This document shows, piece after piece, positions 43,230 through 52,353 of a DNA stretch of 64,000 nucleotides (position 1 is the first letter of the stretch; each line of letters starts with the position of its first letter). The notes beneath the pieces are model-generated. The model worked only from the letters and a program-made list of their open reading frames with translations, searched no databases and had not been told where the DNA came from. Source of the DNA: Rhodospirillaceae bacterium (lineage in GTDB: Bacteria; Pseudomonadota; Alphaproteobacteria; Rhodospirillales; Rhodospirillaceae). The stretch lies in contig CANJRD010000001.1 in assembly GCA_947476695.1 (NCBI GenBank), positions 310,001 through 374,000 on the forward strand. Direction: 5' to 3'. The position numbers were made by a program, and so were the translations under genes.

Positions 43230-45206
43230 TCAGAAAACCGACCGCAGGATAAACCGCACGTCGCGGCCCTGCATGACCACGGCGTCCTTGTTGAGCGAGA
43301 CAGCGTTGCGCTGGACGGCGTCGGTCAGATTGCGCCCGACGATGCCCACCTCAACTTGCGGCTGGCCCCGGAAAGGGCGCAGCATCACGTGAGCGTCAAT
43401 GTTGTCGAACCCGGCCGTCGGCGTTTCGGCGGCGGCGATGCGGGTCTGCGACCCGGCATGCTTATACATAAAGCCGACATCGAGGGTCTCGCTGGCCCAG
43501 CTTAAGCCGCCGCCGATGTGATACGGCGGGATGCGCGGCACGGGGCCGAGGCCGACCAACGTCGCGCGCACGTAGTCCGCCAGAAGATCGGCCGACAGCT
43601 TGCCGCTGTTCGACTGAGACAGCGTGACGGTCGCCTTCATTTCCGCGCCCCAGAACTTCGCGCTGTGCTGTTCATAGAACAACTCGCGGAATTCGCCGCC
43701 GACGCTGCAATCCCCGTCCTCATCGCAGGTGCTGCCCGTGAGCCGGCCGTAGATATAGTTGTTGAACTTCGCGCCCCAGAGCGAGCCTTCGAGGTGAACC
43801 GGGGAGAGTGTGGCGTGCAGCGTCGCCTCAAGGGAGTTGGAGCGTTCGAGTTTAAGGCTGGCGTCGCCCGTCTCGTAGGTGGCTGGGCCATCGTGCGGCC
43901 CACGCGCGAACAACTCCGTCAGGTTCGGCGCCCGTGCGGCGCTGGCGAAGGTGAGGCCGAGGTTGAGACCCTCGCTGGCCGTGAAGACAACACCCGCGGA
44001 CCCACTGAGGGGCGTCAGGTCGCGCGTCACACGAACACCTGACACCGGCGTTCCCTTGATCGATGTGTGTTCCACACGTCCGGACGCCTGGAATCGCAGG
44101 GCCTGGCTGAGCGGCATGTCCGTAAACAGAAACGCTGCCGCGTTCATGTTGGAACTTGGCAGAAGGTAACCGCGCGCGTCGCCCTCGGCGGAGAAGTTGC
44201 GATGCTGGAGCTGCACGCCGACCGCCGTCTGCGCCAGCGGTCCGATCTGCCCAAACAGAGCTTCGGTGCGCGTGTCCCATTCCTTGTTGAGGAACGTGGC
44301 CAGGACGTCGTTGGTCGCGGGGTCGATCTCCACATGCTTATAGTCGGCATAGCCGCCGTCGACCGTGAGTGTCTTGAACGCCCCGGCGTCGACATTGAAC
44401 GACGAGCGCACCAGGCCCTTGGTCTGATGCATGTCGATGAACGTGGTATCGGACGGAATGCCGTATTTGGAATCGTAGCGGGTGATTGCCGCACCGATGC
44501 GATTGCCATCGCCGAAGAAATAGGACCCGCCCCCGGAGAAGCCATCGCCCCGGAAGAACGAGTTCGGTTGTGTGCCGCCGGGAATATCGTAATTCGACGT
44601 ATGGCGTCCAAAAGCATCGAGATGCAGGCCGAGATTGCCGGCACGCGCGTCCACCATCGCGCCGCCCTGAACGGCATCGGCGTTGGTGTCGTAGCTGGCG
44701 TTGGCTTCGCCGGAGATCGTTTTATCCGGCAAGGCCAGAGGCACGCGGTTGTTGATGGTGTTCACCACGCCGCCGATCGCCTGACTGCCGTAGCGCAACG
44801 TCGCCGCGCCGCGCACGACCTCGATGCTTTGCGCCGCCAAGGGGTCGATCGGCACGCCGTGATCGGGGCCGACTTCGGAGACGTCGAGACTGCCGATGCC
44901 GTCTTCCATCACGCGCACGCGGTTGGAATCGAAGCCGCGAATGACGGGCCGGCTGGCCCCGGCGGCGAAGCCCGATCCCGTCACGCCGGGAACGTTGGCG
45001 AGCGCGTCGGCGATGTTGGCGCCGCCCGTGCGCAGGATTTCATCACGGTCGACGTGGCCGACAATGGTAGCGAGCTTGTCGGGATCGTTGGTCAGCGGCG
45101 TCGCGGTCACGACGATTTCTTCGATGTTCGGGCGGGGTTGATCGGCGGCCTGGGCCGGGACGGCCAGGCTCGCTGCGGCGAGCGCAGCGAGGGAAACGCG
45201 GTGCAT
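43230..45206 (-). CDS. TonB-dependent receptor, ZnuD-like
   Basis: 658 aa. Signal peptide MHRVSLAALAAASLAVPAQA. TonB box region IEEIVVTATPL, then the plug: GANIADALANVPGVTGSGFA, ASRPVIRGFDSNRVRVMEDG, VEVVRGAATLRYGSQAIGGV, VNTINNRVP. A 22-strand barrel follows, ending in RDVRFILRSVF with the aromatic terminal residue needed for barrel insertion. Sequence style (GIGSLDVSEVGPDHGVPIDP, HTSNYDIPGG) is close to zinc receptor ZnuD. A small Cys/His membrane protein lies just upstream on the same strand, a common ZnuD neighbour. Ligand zinc or another metal chelate is inferred, not shown; no Zur box identified. Confidence 0.88.
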   Translation of the reverse strand: MHRVSLAALAAASLAVPAQAADQPRPNIEEIVVTATPLTNDPDKLATIVGHVDRDEILRTGGANIADALANVPGVTGSGFAAGASRPVIRGFDSNRVRVMEDGIGSLDVSEVGPDHGVPIDPLAAQSIEVVRGAATLRYGSQAIGGVVNTINNRVPLALPDKTISGEANASYDTNADAVQGGAMVDARAGNLGLHLDAFGRHTSNYDIPGGTQPNSFFRGDGFSGGGSYFFGDGNRIGAAITRYDSKYGIPSDTTFIDMHQTKGLVRSSFNVDAGAFKTLTVDGGYADYKHVEIDPATNDVLATFLNKEWDTRTEALFGQIGPLAQTAVGVQLQHRNFSAEGDARGYLLPSSNMNAAAFLFTDMPLSQALRFQASGRVEHTSIKGTPVSGVRVTRDLTPLSGSAGVVFTASEGLNLGLTFASAARAPNLTELFARGPHDGPATYETGDASLKLERSNSLEATLHATLSPVHLEGSLWGAKFNNYIYGRLTGSTCDEDGDCSVGGEFRELFYEQHSAKFWGAEMKATVTLSQSNSGKLSADLLADYVRATLVGLGPVPRIPPYHIGGGLSWASETLDVGFMYKHAGSQTRIAAAETPTAGFDNIDAHVMLRPFRGQPQVEVGIVGRNLTDAVQRNAVSLNKDAVVMQGRDVRFILRSVF

Positions 45207-45292
45207 TGAAATGACTCCGGTCGCGAAAATGAGCTTGAGTCCGCACGCGTCATGCGGAGCTTGCGCCCGGCGAACGTGTGCGGCGGTTCAGG

Positions 45293-45583
45293 TCAGGCGA
45301 AGGAGACGGCGGGAGGTGCGCGCGAGCGGAAGGACGCGGCGGCCAGCGGCGGCGCGGGCAACGCGAGCGTCGTATCGAGAACGAGGGCGATGACCTCGTT
45401 GCGCGGAACGATCAGCGGTTCCGGCTTCGGGCCGCTGGCCATCGACGTGCCGAATTGGCACATGGCGCAGTCGTCGGCCGTGTAGATATCGAACCGGCGA
45501 TGGTGATCGGCCTGGTGCGCGAACAGCGCGAACTGGCCGATGAGCGCCAGCGCGGCGAAGGCAAACCACAGCCGCCGCCACAT
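45293..45583 (-). CDS. DUF2946-like small membrane protein
   Basis: 96 aa from the ATG at 45583; longer starts (a GTG about 17 codons upstream) are possible. Hydrophobic helix MWRRLWFAFAALALIGQFAL, then FAHQADHHRRFDIYTADDCA, MCQFGTSMASGP with an H-x-x-x-HH and CxxC pattern that could bind a metal, and a second helix near EVIALVLDTTLALPAPPLAA. Such proteins are commonly placed beside TonB receptors for zinc or copper (here 86 bp upstream of one). Probably cotranscribed with it. Confidence 0.65.
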   Translation of the reverse strand: MWRRLWFAFAALALIGQFALFAHQADHHRRFDIYTADDCAMCQFGTSMASGPKPEPLIVPRNEVIALVLDTTLALPAPPLAAASFRSRAPPAVSFA

Positions 45584-45824
45584 GCGCAGCGGATGCGAAG
45601 ACCGGTTGATGGAAATGTCGCGCTGGTTCACGGGCGCGATCTTAGCGTCATAGCTGACCGATGAAAAGCCATCTGCAATCGGCAGCTGCACGTGTGATCG
45701 CGGAAAGGTTCGCTCCACCCACAGGCATGTCTCATTACGCGCGATACAAACTTGTAAGGAGACGCCGGCACGTCCATGTCGTTTCTGCCTTGGGCGCTTT
45801 TCCAGCGGCCTTCGGATAAAGACG

Positions 45825-46406
45825 ATGAAGCGACTTCTTCTGACCGTTGCGCTCGGCGTCGTCGCAATGTTTGCGACCTTCGGGGCGACTCCGCCGCGCG
45901 TCTCCGAGACGCAGGTCCTTCGACACGATCCGAAGGACGGGCCGAAAGTCATCCAACAGGGCAAGGCGTCCTATTACGCCGACAAGTTCCACGGGCGGAA
46001 GACCGCGACCGGCGAGCGCATGGATCAGAACGCCCTGACGGCGGCGTCGAAGGAATTGCCGCTAGGGTCGCGTGCCAAGGTGACGAACCTTGCGACAGGT
46101 GAGAGCGTGATAGTCGACATCAACGATCGCGGTCCCTTTGTACCGGGGCGCGTGATCGATCTGTCCAAACGCGCCGCGCAGGAAATCAACATTCACGATG
46201 ACGGCGTCGCGCCGGTGAAGGTCGAAGCCAAGCCGGAAGATCAGCCGACCGCAGAGCTGAGTAAGAAGGTCGCCAAGGTCGCTGTCGCGCGCGAGAAGGC
46301 GCAAGCCGCCGCCAAGACGCGCGCAGCGAAAGCCGCGGCCAAGGCCGTGCAGACCGCGCGGAAGAAAAGCACAGCGGCAACTCAGGTCGCCGAAAATCCG
46401 AACTAG
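45825..46406 (+). CDS. rlpA: RlpA-type septal lytic transglycosylase
   Basis: 193 aa. Signal peptide [20 protein letters not shown]. Double-psi barrel core: [60 protein letters not shown] with the catalytic Asp in DINDRGPF, and [20 protein letters not shown]. The C-terminal ~50 residues are Ala/Lys-rich and lack the SPOR domain of E. coli RlpA, so targeting to denuded septal glycans would need another means. Cleaves peptidoglycan strands at the septum. Convergent with lpxR (4-bp gap). Confidence 0.85.
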   Translation: MKRLLLTVALGVVAMFATFGATPPRVSETQVLRHDPKDGPKVIQQGKASYYADKFHGRKTATGERMDQNALTAASKELPLGSRAKVTNLATGESVIVDINDRGPFVPGRVIDLSKRAAQEINIHDDGVAPVKVEAKPEDQPTAELSKKVAKVAVAREKAQAAAKTRAAKAAAKAVQTARKKSTAATQVAENPN

Positions 46407-46410
46407 CGCG

Positions 46411-47448
46411 TTACCAGAACGCGAAGGTGAGCGAGAGCATGCCGTAGCGGTCCCAGCCCTTTTGCGTCTTGAACTCGGGCGAACGCTCGATGACCGTGAA
46501 GTCGAGCTTGATGGCGTTCGAGATCCAGGCGGAGGCCCCGGCCGACACATCCATCACAAACACGTTCTTCGACACACTGCGGCTGGCGGCGAAGGCATTG
46601 CCATCGAGGAACATGTTGCGCGCCACCGCACGCCCCTGCACGCCGACGAACAGCGTCCAGCCCACGCGCCCACGGGCGACGTCGTCGTCGAACCACGCGG
46701 TGCCGGAGATCGCCGGACGCACCTGGGCCGGACCGTAGTCGGCTTCCAGATTGTGCCCGATGCGGAAGGTCGTGCCGACCTGCGCGTAGGTGAAGACGTT
46801 GCCGACGCTGGCGCCGGCGGTGGGGATCATGTCGAACGCGATCGGCCCGAGCGCCTGTTGGTGATAGCGCCACTTGCGCTCGTAGGTGACGACGACGCCG
46901 GGCTCGTTGGAAAGCTGATACGCCCAGCCGAACGCCGGACGCACATTGATCAGCGTGTGGAAGTCAGTCTGCGTCTGGCGGGCCAGAGACGCCGGACCGA
47001 CGACACCGACCAGCACCTCGAAGTTCTCGAGCTCGCTGCCGCGCGCGGTCTTGTGATCCTGCAAGAATGCGGCGCCGGTATAGAGCCAGCCAGCGTAAGG
47101 CCGATCGGTCGGATCCGGATTTGTCAGACGCAGGTTCGTGGGCGTGAACATGCTCTGGCCGAGCACCGTCCATTCGATCCGCCGTTGCGCGCCCGGCGCG
47201 CTGCCGTCGAGGATTCCGAATTTATCGGACAGGAAATCGAACGGCTTGTTCCAGAACGCCTGTGTGATCGGATCGCTCAAGTACGACAGCCGCAGCCCTT
47301 GGGTGTAATTGCGGTCCGTGTCCGCGATGAACGCATCGTTCTCTTCTGTCAGCGTCACGCGCCCGGCCTGCGCGGGAGACGCGAATGCCAGAAGACCGCT
47401 GACGAAAGCAGCGGCGAGGACTTTGCGGTTGGTTTCGGAGACTGGCAT
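46411..47448 (-). CDS. Lipid A deacylase LpxR-like outer-membrane protein (DUF2219)
   Basis: 345 aa with signal peptide (VLAAAFVSGLLAFASPAQAG). Mature start RVTLTEENDAFIADTDRNYT, QGLRLSYLS carries the conserved Asn/Asp/Tyr of the LpxR active site; later NLRLTNPDPTDRPYAGWLYT (DRPYAGW is the family hallmark), DFHTLINVRPAFGWAYQLSN and a terminal aromatic (SLTFAFW) expected of a 12-strand barrel. LpxR removes the 3'-acyloxyacyl chain of lipid A with calcium. Whether the His catalytic residue is kept cannot be settled by eye. Divergent from mtgA. Confidence 0.85.
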   Translation of the reverse strand: MPVSETNRKVLAAAFVSGLLAFASPAQAGRVTLTEENDAFIADTDRNYTQGLRLSYLSDPITQAFWNKPFDFLSDKFGILDGSAPGAQRRIEWTVLGQSMFTPTNLRLTNPDPTDRPYAGWLYTGAAFLQDHKTARGSELENFEVLVGVVGPASLARQTQTDFHTLINVRPAFGWAYQLSNEPGVVVTYERKWRYHQQALGPIAFDMIPTAGASVGNVFTYAQVGTTFRIGHNLEADYGPAQVRPAISGTAWFDDDVARGRVGWTLFVGVQGRAVARNMFLDGNAFAASRSVSKNVFVMDVSAGASAWISNAIKLDFTVIERSPEFKTQKGWDRYGMLSLTFAFW

Positions 47449-47525
47449 GTTTTCGTATAATAATTGCGCGGGCTGCCTGATCTAGCAGGTGCGCCGGAGG
47501 TGCTCAACGCGGGAGCAGAGGCAGC

Positions 47526-48209
47526 GTGCGGGTATTGTTGATCATCCTTGGTCTGCTTGTGGCCATTCCAGTCGCAGCAGTTGCGATATACCGCTTCGTC
47601 GCGCCCCCGCTGACGCCGCTGATGTTCCTGCGCACCGTCGGCTACGGCGCGGGCCCGAAGATGCCGTCCCCGCAAGGTTGGCAATATCATTGGGTGCCGA
47701 TGAAGGCGATCGCGCCGGGCCTGTCACGGGCGGTGATCGCTTCCGAGGATCAGACGTTCTGCACCCATTCCGGCTTCGACCGCGAAGCCTTCAACGCCGC
47801 CTGGGAGAAATTCAGCGCCGGCCAGGAGACGCGCGGCGGCTCCACCATCACGCAGCAGTCAGCCAAGAACGCGTTTTTGTGGCCGGGCCGCAGCGCCGTG
47901 CGCAAGGCCATCGAAACCGGACTCACGCCCTTGCTGGAACTGCTGTGGGGCAAGCGCCGCATCATGGAGGTCTATCTGAACATCGTGGAATGGGCGCCGG
48001 GTGTGTACGGCGCGCAAGCCGCGGCCCAGTTCCATTTCCACAAAGATGCCTCGGCCTTGAACGCGCGGGAGGCCGCGTTGCTTGCGACCGTGCTGCCAAG
48101 CCCGCGCCGCTGGTCGGCGTCGAAGCCGGGCCCTTATGTCGCCGAACGCGCGGGCGTGATCGCCGGCCGCGCGAACGCCGTCGATGTCTCCTGCCTTAAG
48201 GGCAGCTAG
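47526..48209 (+). CDS. mtgA: Monofunctional peptidoglycan glycosyltransferase MtgA
   Basis: 227 aa, GTG at 47526 with AGAGG. One N-terminal membrane anchor (LLIILGLLVAIPVAAVAIYR). GT51 motifs: KAIAPGLSRAVIASEDQTFC with the catalytic Glu in SEDQ, HSGFDREAFNAAWEKFSAGQ, RGGSTITQQSAKNAFLWPGR (GGSTITQQ), WGKRRIMEVYLNIVEWAPGV and GAQAAAQFHFHKDASALNAR. It polymerises lipid II glycan strands, periplasmic side of the inner membrane. Stop overlaps the convergent nadX gene by 4 bp. Confidence 0.95.
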   Translation: MRVLLIILGLLVAIPVAAVAIYRFVAPPLTPLMFLRTVGYGAGPKMPSPQGWQYHWVPMKAIAPGLSRAVIASEDQTFCTHSGFDREAFNAAWEKFSAGQETRGGSTITQQSAKNAFLWPGRSAVRKAIETGLTPLLELLWGKRRIMEVYLNIVEWAPGVYGAQAAAQFHFHKDASALNAREAALLATVLPSPRRWSASKPGPYVAERAGVIAGRANAVDVSCLKGS

Positions 48210-48991
48210 ATCACGATCGCGGTGGCTTCGTTCTCGAGCACGCGCATGATCGACAGCGCGGCCATGTGCGAGGTCTTCGGATTATCCGGCGACGGATTGG
48301 CGTTGATCTCCAGGATCAACTTTCCGAAAACGCCTTCCGCTTCGAGGTGATGCACGTTCTGGGTCACGCCCGGATCGGCGACCAGCGTGATGGTCGTCTG
48401 CTCAAATCCCAGGCCCGCGAGCGCCGCCGTCGCGGCGACATTGGCATTCTTCGGGAATGCGAGGGCGGCTTCGCGCGCGTTGCCGGAGAAGATCACCGTC
48501 GGCGCCGTGATCGCGGCGAGGTCGTGGCTCTTTTCCGCCGGCGTGCCGGTCCAGGCCTTCGGCGGCTTGGACGACTTGAGTGTGACTTTCGTCAAGCCTG
48601 CGAGCTTGCCGGCCGAGAGCGCGTCCACACCCGGCAACGCGCCGGCGGGCAGCTTCAGCTGCGCGGTCGAACGTTCGGCAGCAGCCTTCACTTCGGCCCA
48701 CAGGGCCGCATCGGCGAGGCTGCCGGTGGAGACGATCACCAGATCGATGCCGTCATCAAGCACCTTGGCCCCGTAAGCCTTGACCGCGCCATGACCGGCA
48801 CATTCGACAACCAGGTCCGGGCCGAGCGCCCGCAGCTCGGGCCATGACTGGACGATGAGGTGTTTGCCGACCGAGACCGTATCGCTGGGCAAGCCAATCG
48901 CGCCGATCACGGAGAATCGGTCCGGACGCTCGGCGCAGAACTGCGTGACGAGCTTGGCGATGGCGCCGTTGCCGATAAGTCCGATCTTCAC
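48206..48991 (-). CDS. nadX: L-aspartate dehydrogenase
   Basis: 261 aa from the GTG at 48991 with AAGGA upstream; a longer start is not supported. N-terminal Rossmann KIGLIGNGAIAKLVTQFC (GxGxxA), PDLVVECAGHGAVKAYGAKV, and DLVIVSTGSLADAALWAEV. C-terminal catalytic domain ends with GKLILEINANPSPDNPKTSH, MAALSIMRVLENEA, the aspartate dehydrogenase signature with the active His. It makes iminoaspartate from aspartate with NAD(P)+, feeding quinolinate and NAD synthesis in place of aspartate oxidase. NadA/NadC are not in the window. Confidence 0.9.
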   Translation of the reverse strand: MKIGLIGNGAIAKLVTQFCAERPDRFSVIGAIGLPSDTVSVGKHLIVQSWPELRALGPDLVVECAGHGAVKAYGAKVLDDGIDLVIVSTGSLADAALWAEVKAAAERSTAQLKLPAGALPGVDALSAGKLAGLTKVTLKSSKPPKAWTGTPAEKSHDLAAITAPTVIFSGNAREAALAFPKNANVAATAALAGLGFEQTTITLVADPGVTQNVHHLEAEGVFGKLILEINANPSPDNPKTSHMAALSIMRVLENEATAIVI

Positions 48992-49143
48992 GGGCTGCGA
49001 TCCTTCTGAAGTGGCAGGCCGGACCCGTAACGGGAAACGCCCGACGACGCAAGCGCGCGCGCTGCAAGGCTGCCATCGGCTCGTAGACGAGGCAAAGGAG
49101 TTGGCTAAGATGGCCCGCACGAAGCCAATGAGGGGACCAAACC

Positions 49144-50019
49144 ATGGCCGCAAAAACCGCCCGGGCCCGCGCCGCACGCGCCAAAGCCCGCAAGCCTATT
49201 CCGACGCGAGGCGCGTCCAGCGCGAAAAGCGCCCGCACCGCACCCCGCAAGAAGACGAAGTCGGGTGCGGCGAAAAACCGCATGAAGCTGTTCTACTCGC
49301 CGATCCACGGCTTCATCCATAAAGCGCTGGTTGTTGCTTATGAAGCGGGCGTGATCGACCGCATCGACTTCGTGCCGATCTATCCGATGCGCGACGGCTA
49401 TTCGATCGCGGCCATCAATCCGCTGCACAAGGTGCCGACGCTGGCGCTGCCCGACGGCACGGTGCTGTACGGCAGCCAGGTCGTGGTTGAATACCTCGAC
49501 AGCCTGGCGACAAAAAAGAAGCTGTATCCCAAAGCCGGCCCAGCGCGCTGGGATGCCCTGCGCCGTCTCGCGCTCGCCGACACCACGTTCGAGAGCACGG
49601 TCAATCTGGCGCTCGAGAAGATCGAGACGACGCCGCGCGCGGAAGTCTTCAAATGGTATTGGCCCAAGATCGAACGTGCCGTCGACCAGATGGAGATCGA
49701 CGCCGCCAAACTGAAGGGCTTCGACATCGGACAGGCCGCCACCTTGCATGCGCTGAGCTATCTCGACCGTCAGGTCGGCAAAGGTCTGCCGGCGCCGGTG
49801 CCGAAGGGTTACGATTGGCGTGAAGGACGGCCGAAGCTGGCGGCCTGTTACGCCAAGGCCATCAAGCGCCCCTCGGTCACGTCCCACTTCAACAAGGATT
49901 ATATCGGCGACGACAGCGCGGAATTCGCGCAGATGCATGTCGCCGACGTGTTGCGCCGGCAGGGCAAGCGCGCGGCGATGGCACGCTCGCCGCAACCGGT
50001 CGACCGGCACATGCTGTAG
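49144..50019 (+). CDS. Glutathione-S-transferase-like protein with basic N-terminal tail
   Basis: 291 aa. ATG at 49144 follows AGGGGA at good spacing, so the 46-residue Ala/Arg/Lys tail (MAAKTARARAARAKARKPIP, then SAKSARTAPRKKTKSG) is probably translated. From residue 47 a GST thioredoxin-like domain begins: MKLFYSPIHGFIHKALVVAY, NPLHKVPTLALPDGTVLYGS, QVVVEYLDSLATKKKLYPKA; the C-terminal helical part follows to VDRHML. The tail looks histone H1-like and could bind DNA or polyanions; its presence on a GST is odd. Natural substrate unknown. An internal ATG at 49282 would give the GST domain alone. Confidence 0.8.
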   Translation: MAAKTARARAARAKARKPIPTRGASSAKSARTAPRKKTKSGAAKNRMKLFYSPIHGFIHKALVVAYEAGVIDRIDFVPIYPMRDGYSIAAINPLHKVPTLALPDGTVLYGSQVVVEYLDSLATKKKLYPKAGPARWDALRRLALADTTFESTVNLALEKIETTPRAEVFKWYWPKIERAVDQMEIDAAKLKGFDIGQAATLHALSYLDRQVGKGLPAPVPKGYDWREGRPKLAACYAKAIKRPSVTSHFNKDYIGDDSAEFAQMHVADVLRRQGKRAAMARSPQPVDRHML

Positions 50020-50038
50020 AAATTACGGCTTCGTGCTT

Positions 50039-50101
50039 TTAGGAAGGCGCGAAGCCTAGGGCTTCATTCTCTTAGGAAGGAGCGAAGCCTAGGGCTTCGC
50101 T
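50039..50101. repeat. Two hairpin-forming direct repeats between convergent genes
   Basis: 27-bp near-identical units at 50039-50065 and 50072-50098 (one mismatch, 33-bp period) starting TTAGGAAGG. Each carries GAAGCC..GGCTTC; the second forms a perfect 9-bp stem AGCGAAGCC/GGCTTCGCT (50081-50101) that overlaps the stop codon of the minus-strand gene. Likely paired bidirectional terminators. Confidence 0.7.
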
Positions 50102-51597
50102 GTCGTCATCTTGTCGAACATCAGGCCCGTGCGGGTAAACACCAGCGGGCCGATGCGCGGCGACGACGCCATGATGGTCGCCAGATTGACCAGATAGATC
50201 GACGGCGCGAGATCGTGATAGAGCGCCATGATCTGCTGTAGCTGCTTGTCGCGCTTCTCAGGATCGAGCTGCGCGTCCGACGCTTCGGCCAGCGGCGTGA
50301 TTTCCGGCGCGCAGAAGAACGATCCGGTCTTGTTGCACGAGAACGTCTCAATCGCGCGGGCGACATCGTTGAACGCGGCGGCGTTCCAGCTGACGGAAAT
50401 GATGTCGGCGCCATCCCAGTCGCCCGACATATACATCCGCACCCATTCCTGACCGAAGATCTGGCGCATCTCCAGATCGACGCCGACGGCGCGTAAATCC
50501 GAGGCGACCGCGCTGAACACATCGGCGGCGGACACGACCGCCTGCACCTGCACGCGGGCCTTGAGCTTCAAGCCGTTCGGATAGCCGGCCTCGGCCAACA
50601 ACGCTTTTGCCTTGGCGGGATCATAAGGATACGGCGCGACATCGGGATTGTAGCCGACGACGCCCGCGATCGCGCCCTGCCCCACCGCCTGCACGGTATC
50701 GTTCAGGATGCCTTGGACGATCGCATCCTTGTTGATGGCGTAGTTCAACGCCTGGCGGACGCGCACGTCCTGCAGCGGCGAGCCGTCATTGCCGACATTG
50801 CGCAAGGCCAGCGCCAACACTTGCGCATCGGCCTCGACCGCGACGCGGTAACCCTGTTCCTGCAAATCGCCGAGGTCCTCGTGACTCAAGCCTTGCGTCA
50901 CATCGACCTGACCGGACAGCAGAGCCTGGATGCGCGTGGTCGGATCTTTCAACGGCGTCAGTTCAATGCGGTCAAACTTGATCGGCTTTCGCCACGAGGT
51001 TGGATTGGCGACGATGATGGTCCTGCCGGTCTTCTGGCCCCAATCCTTCATGAGATAAGAGCCGGTGCCGATAGGATGACGTCCGAATTCCTCCGGCGTC
51101 TCCGCCGCCCAGGCTTTCGGCGGCACCATCATGATCAGACTCAGCCGCTTCGGCAGGATCGCGTCGGACCGTTGCGTGCGGATATCCACGGCGAGTTCGT
51201 CGACGATGCGGATTTCACGGATGTCGCGCGCTTCCTCGGCGATGAGTTCATGCGCTCCCGCGGGCGAGCGCAGATAGTCGAACACCGCCTTCACCGCCAA
51301 GGCGTTGAACGGTTCGCCATTGCTGAACTGAACGTTGGGGCGCAGGTGGAACCGCCACGTCGTCGTATCGATGGGTTCCCAGCTCAGCGCGAGCGCCGGC
51401 TCGAGTTTGCCTTCGGGCGTGAAGCGCGTGAGGGGATCGAAGATGGCCGCGCGCGTATGGCTGGAAGCCTGGGCGATGGAGGCGAACGGATTGCCGAGAC
51501 CGGGCGGCCAATCGGCCGACGCCACGCGCAGCGTCTCCGCCCAAGACGGGGTCGCTGTCAGCGCCAGAAGAAGGATGCCGCGAAGCAGGGAACGCAC
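50089..51597 (-). CDS. ABC-type peptide/nickel/opine solute-binding protein (SBP family 5)
   Basis: About 502 aa from a GTG at 51597 with GAGG upstream; a longer start to 51693 lacks signals. Signal peptide SLLRGILLLALTATPSWA. Family features: IFDPLTRFTPEGKLEPALAL, SWEPIDTTTWRFHLRPNVQF, SNGEPFNALAVKAVFDYLRS, GTGSYLMKDW, NDGSPLQDVRVRQALNYAIN and KDAIVQGILNDTVQAVGQGA. Binds a peptide, nickel chelate or similar ligand in the periplasm. Permease and ATPase genes are not adjacent, so the partner transporter is elsewhere. Terminator-like repeats lie at its 3' end. Confidence 0.9.
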   Translation of the reverse strand: MRSLLRGILLLALTATPSWAETLRVASADWPPGLGNPFASIAQASSHTRAAIFDPLTRFTPEGKLEPALALSWEPIDTTTWRFHLRPNVQFSNGEPFNALAVKAVFDYLRSPAGAHELIAEEARDIREIRIVDELAVDIRTQRSDAILPKRLSLIMMVPPKAWAAETPEEFGRHPIGTGSYLMKDWGQKTGRTIIVANPTSWRKPIKFDRIELTPLKDPTTRIQALLSGQVDVTQGLSHEDLGDLQEQGYRVAVEADAQVLALALRNVGNDGSPLQDVRVRQALNYAINKDAIVQGILNDTVQAVGQGAIAGVVGYNPDVAPYPYDPAKAKALLAEAGYPNGLKLKARVQVQAVVSAADVFSAVASDLRAVGVDLEMRQIFGQEWVRMYMSGDWDGADIISVSWNAAAFNDVARAIETFSCNKTGSFFCAPEITPLAEASDAQLDPEKRDKQLQQIMALYHDLAPSIYLVNLATIMASSPRIGPLVFTRTGLMFDKMTTAKP

Positions 51598-51745
51598 GAA
51601 GGACCTCGGATGCCGAGCGTCAAAGCTTAGGACGGCTGGTACGCAAACGCCATGTCGCCGGAAGGTTGGCGAGAGAAAACGAGTCTCAGACACGATGCGT
51701 TACAGGCATCGCCCACGACCGCGAACGTTGGTTCTGGCGTGGCGC

Positions 51746-52351
51746 TTACGCGCTGGCGAGTCGGCGTATGAGGTGCTCCAACCTGTCGGCGCCCCAGAAG
51801 GGCTCACCATCCAGGATCATGAACGGCGCACCGATCACGCCGTCGGCCTTGGCATCCTCCAAACAGGTGACGACCGCCTGCTTGGCCACGGCATCGGTTG
51901 CGGCGGCGGCCACGTCCGCTTCAGAAACCTCAGGCCCATCCGCGAGAACCGCGAGGATTTGCGCCTGCGTCGCAACAGCATGACCCTGGCCAAATACCGC
52001 GCGGGAGACGGCGCGGGCATAGACATGCGCGCGCATTTCGTCACGAGCCTTGAGGTACCAAAATAGCTGGCGCGCCAGCTTGACGTCCGGCGGAAACGGA
52101 GCCGGCAGACGGTGCGGCAACCCGGCCATCTCGCAGGATCGCGCGAAATCGGTGGCGAGGTAGGCGAATTTGGCCGGGATCGTCGGCGGCGGGGCGATGC
52201 CTTGCGCCTGGAACAGATGCCCGAGCGAAAGCGCGCGCCAGTCGACACGACGCCCATGGGCGGTCGCAATGTCGTCGATGCGCTGTATCGCGAGATAGGA
52301 AAAGGTCGAGTTGAAGTCGAAGTAAAAGCGGATGGGTGACGCGGCCACCAC
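51746..52351 (-). CDS. 2-hydroxychromene-2-carboxylate isomerase-like protein (DsbA fold)
   Basis: 201 aa, GTG start. Kappa-class GST/HCCA isomerase pattern: IRFYFDFNSTFSYLAIQRID with the catalytic/glutathione Ser in NSTFSYLA, VDWRALSLGHLFQAQGIAPP, KFAYLATDFARSCEMAGLPH, then ADGVIGAPFMILDGEPFWGA, DRLEHLIRRL. Glutathione-dependent isomerisation in aromatic degradation (naphthalene route) is the family function. It begins 2 bp after the CoxM-like stop, hence same operon; a role with an aromatic substrate of the molybdenum enzyme would fit, but is inferred. Confidence 0.85.
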   Translation of the reverse strand: MVAASPIRFYFDFNSTFSYLAIQRIDDIATAHGRRVDWRALSLGHLFQAQGIAPPPTIPAKFAYLATDFARSCEMAGLPHRLPAPFPPDVKLARQLFWYLKARDEMRAHVYARAVSRAVFGQGHAVATQAQILAVLADGPEVSEADVAAAATDAVAKQAVVTCLEDAKADGVIGAPFMILDGEPFWGADRLEHLIRRLASA

Positions 52352-52353
52352 CG

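Noticed and set aside
45584-45964. N-terminal extension of the DUF2946-like gene, making a 223-residue protein.
   Set aside because: The extra residues are Arg/Ser/Pro-rich with no domain, and overlap the rlpA promoter region; the ATG at 45583 gives the normal family length.
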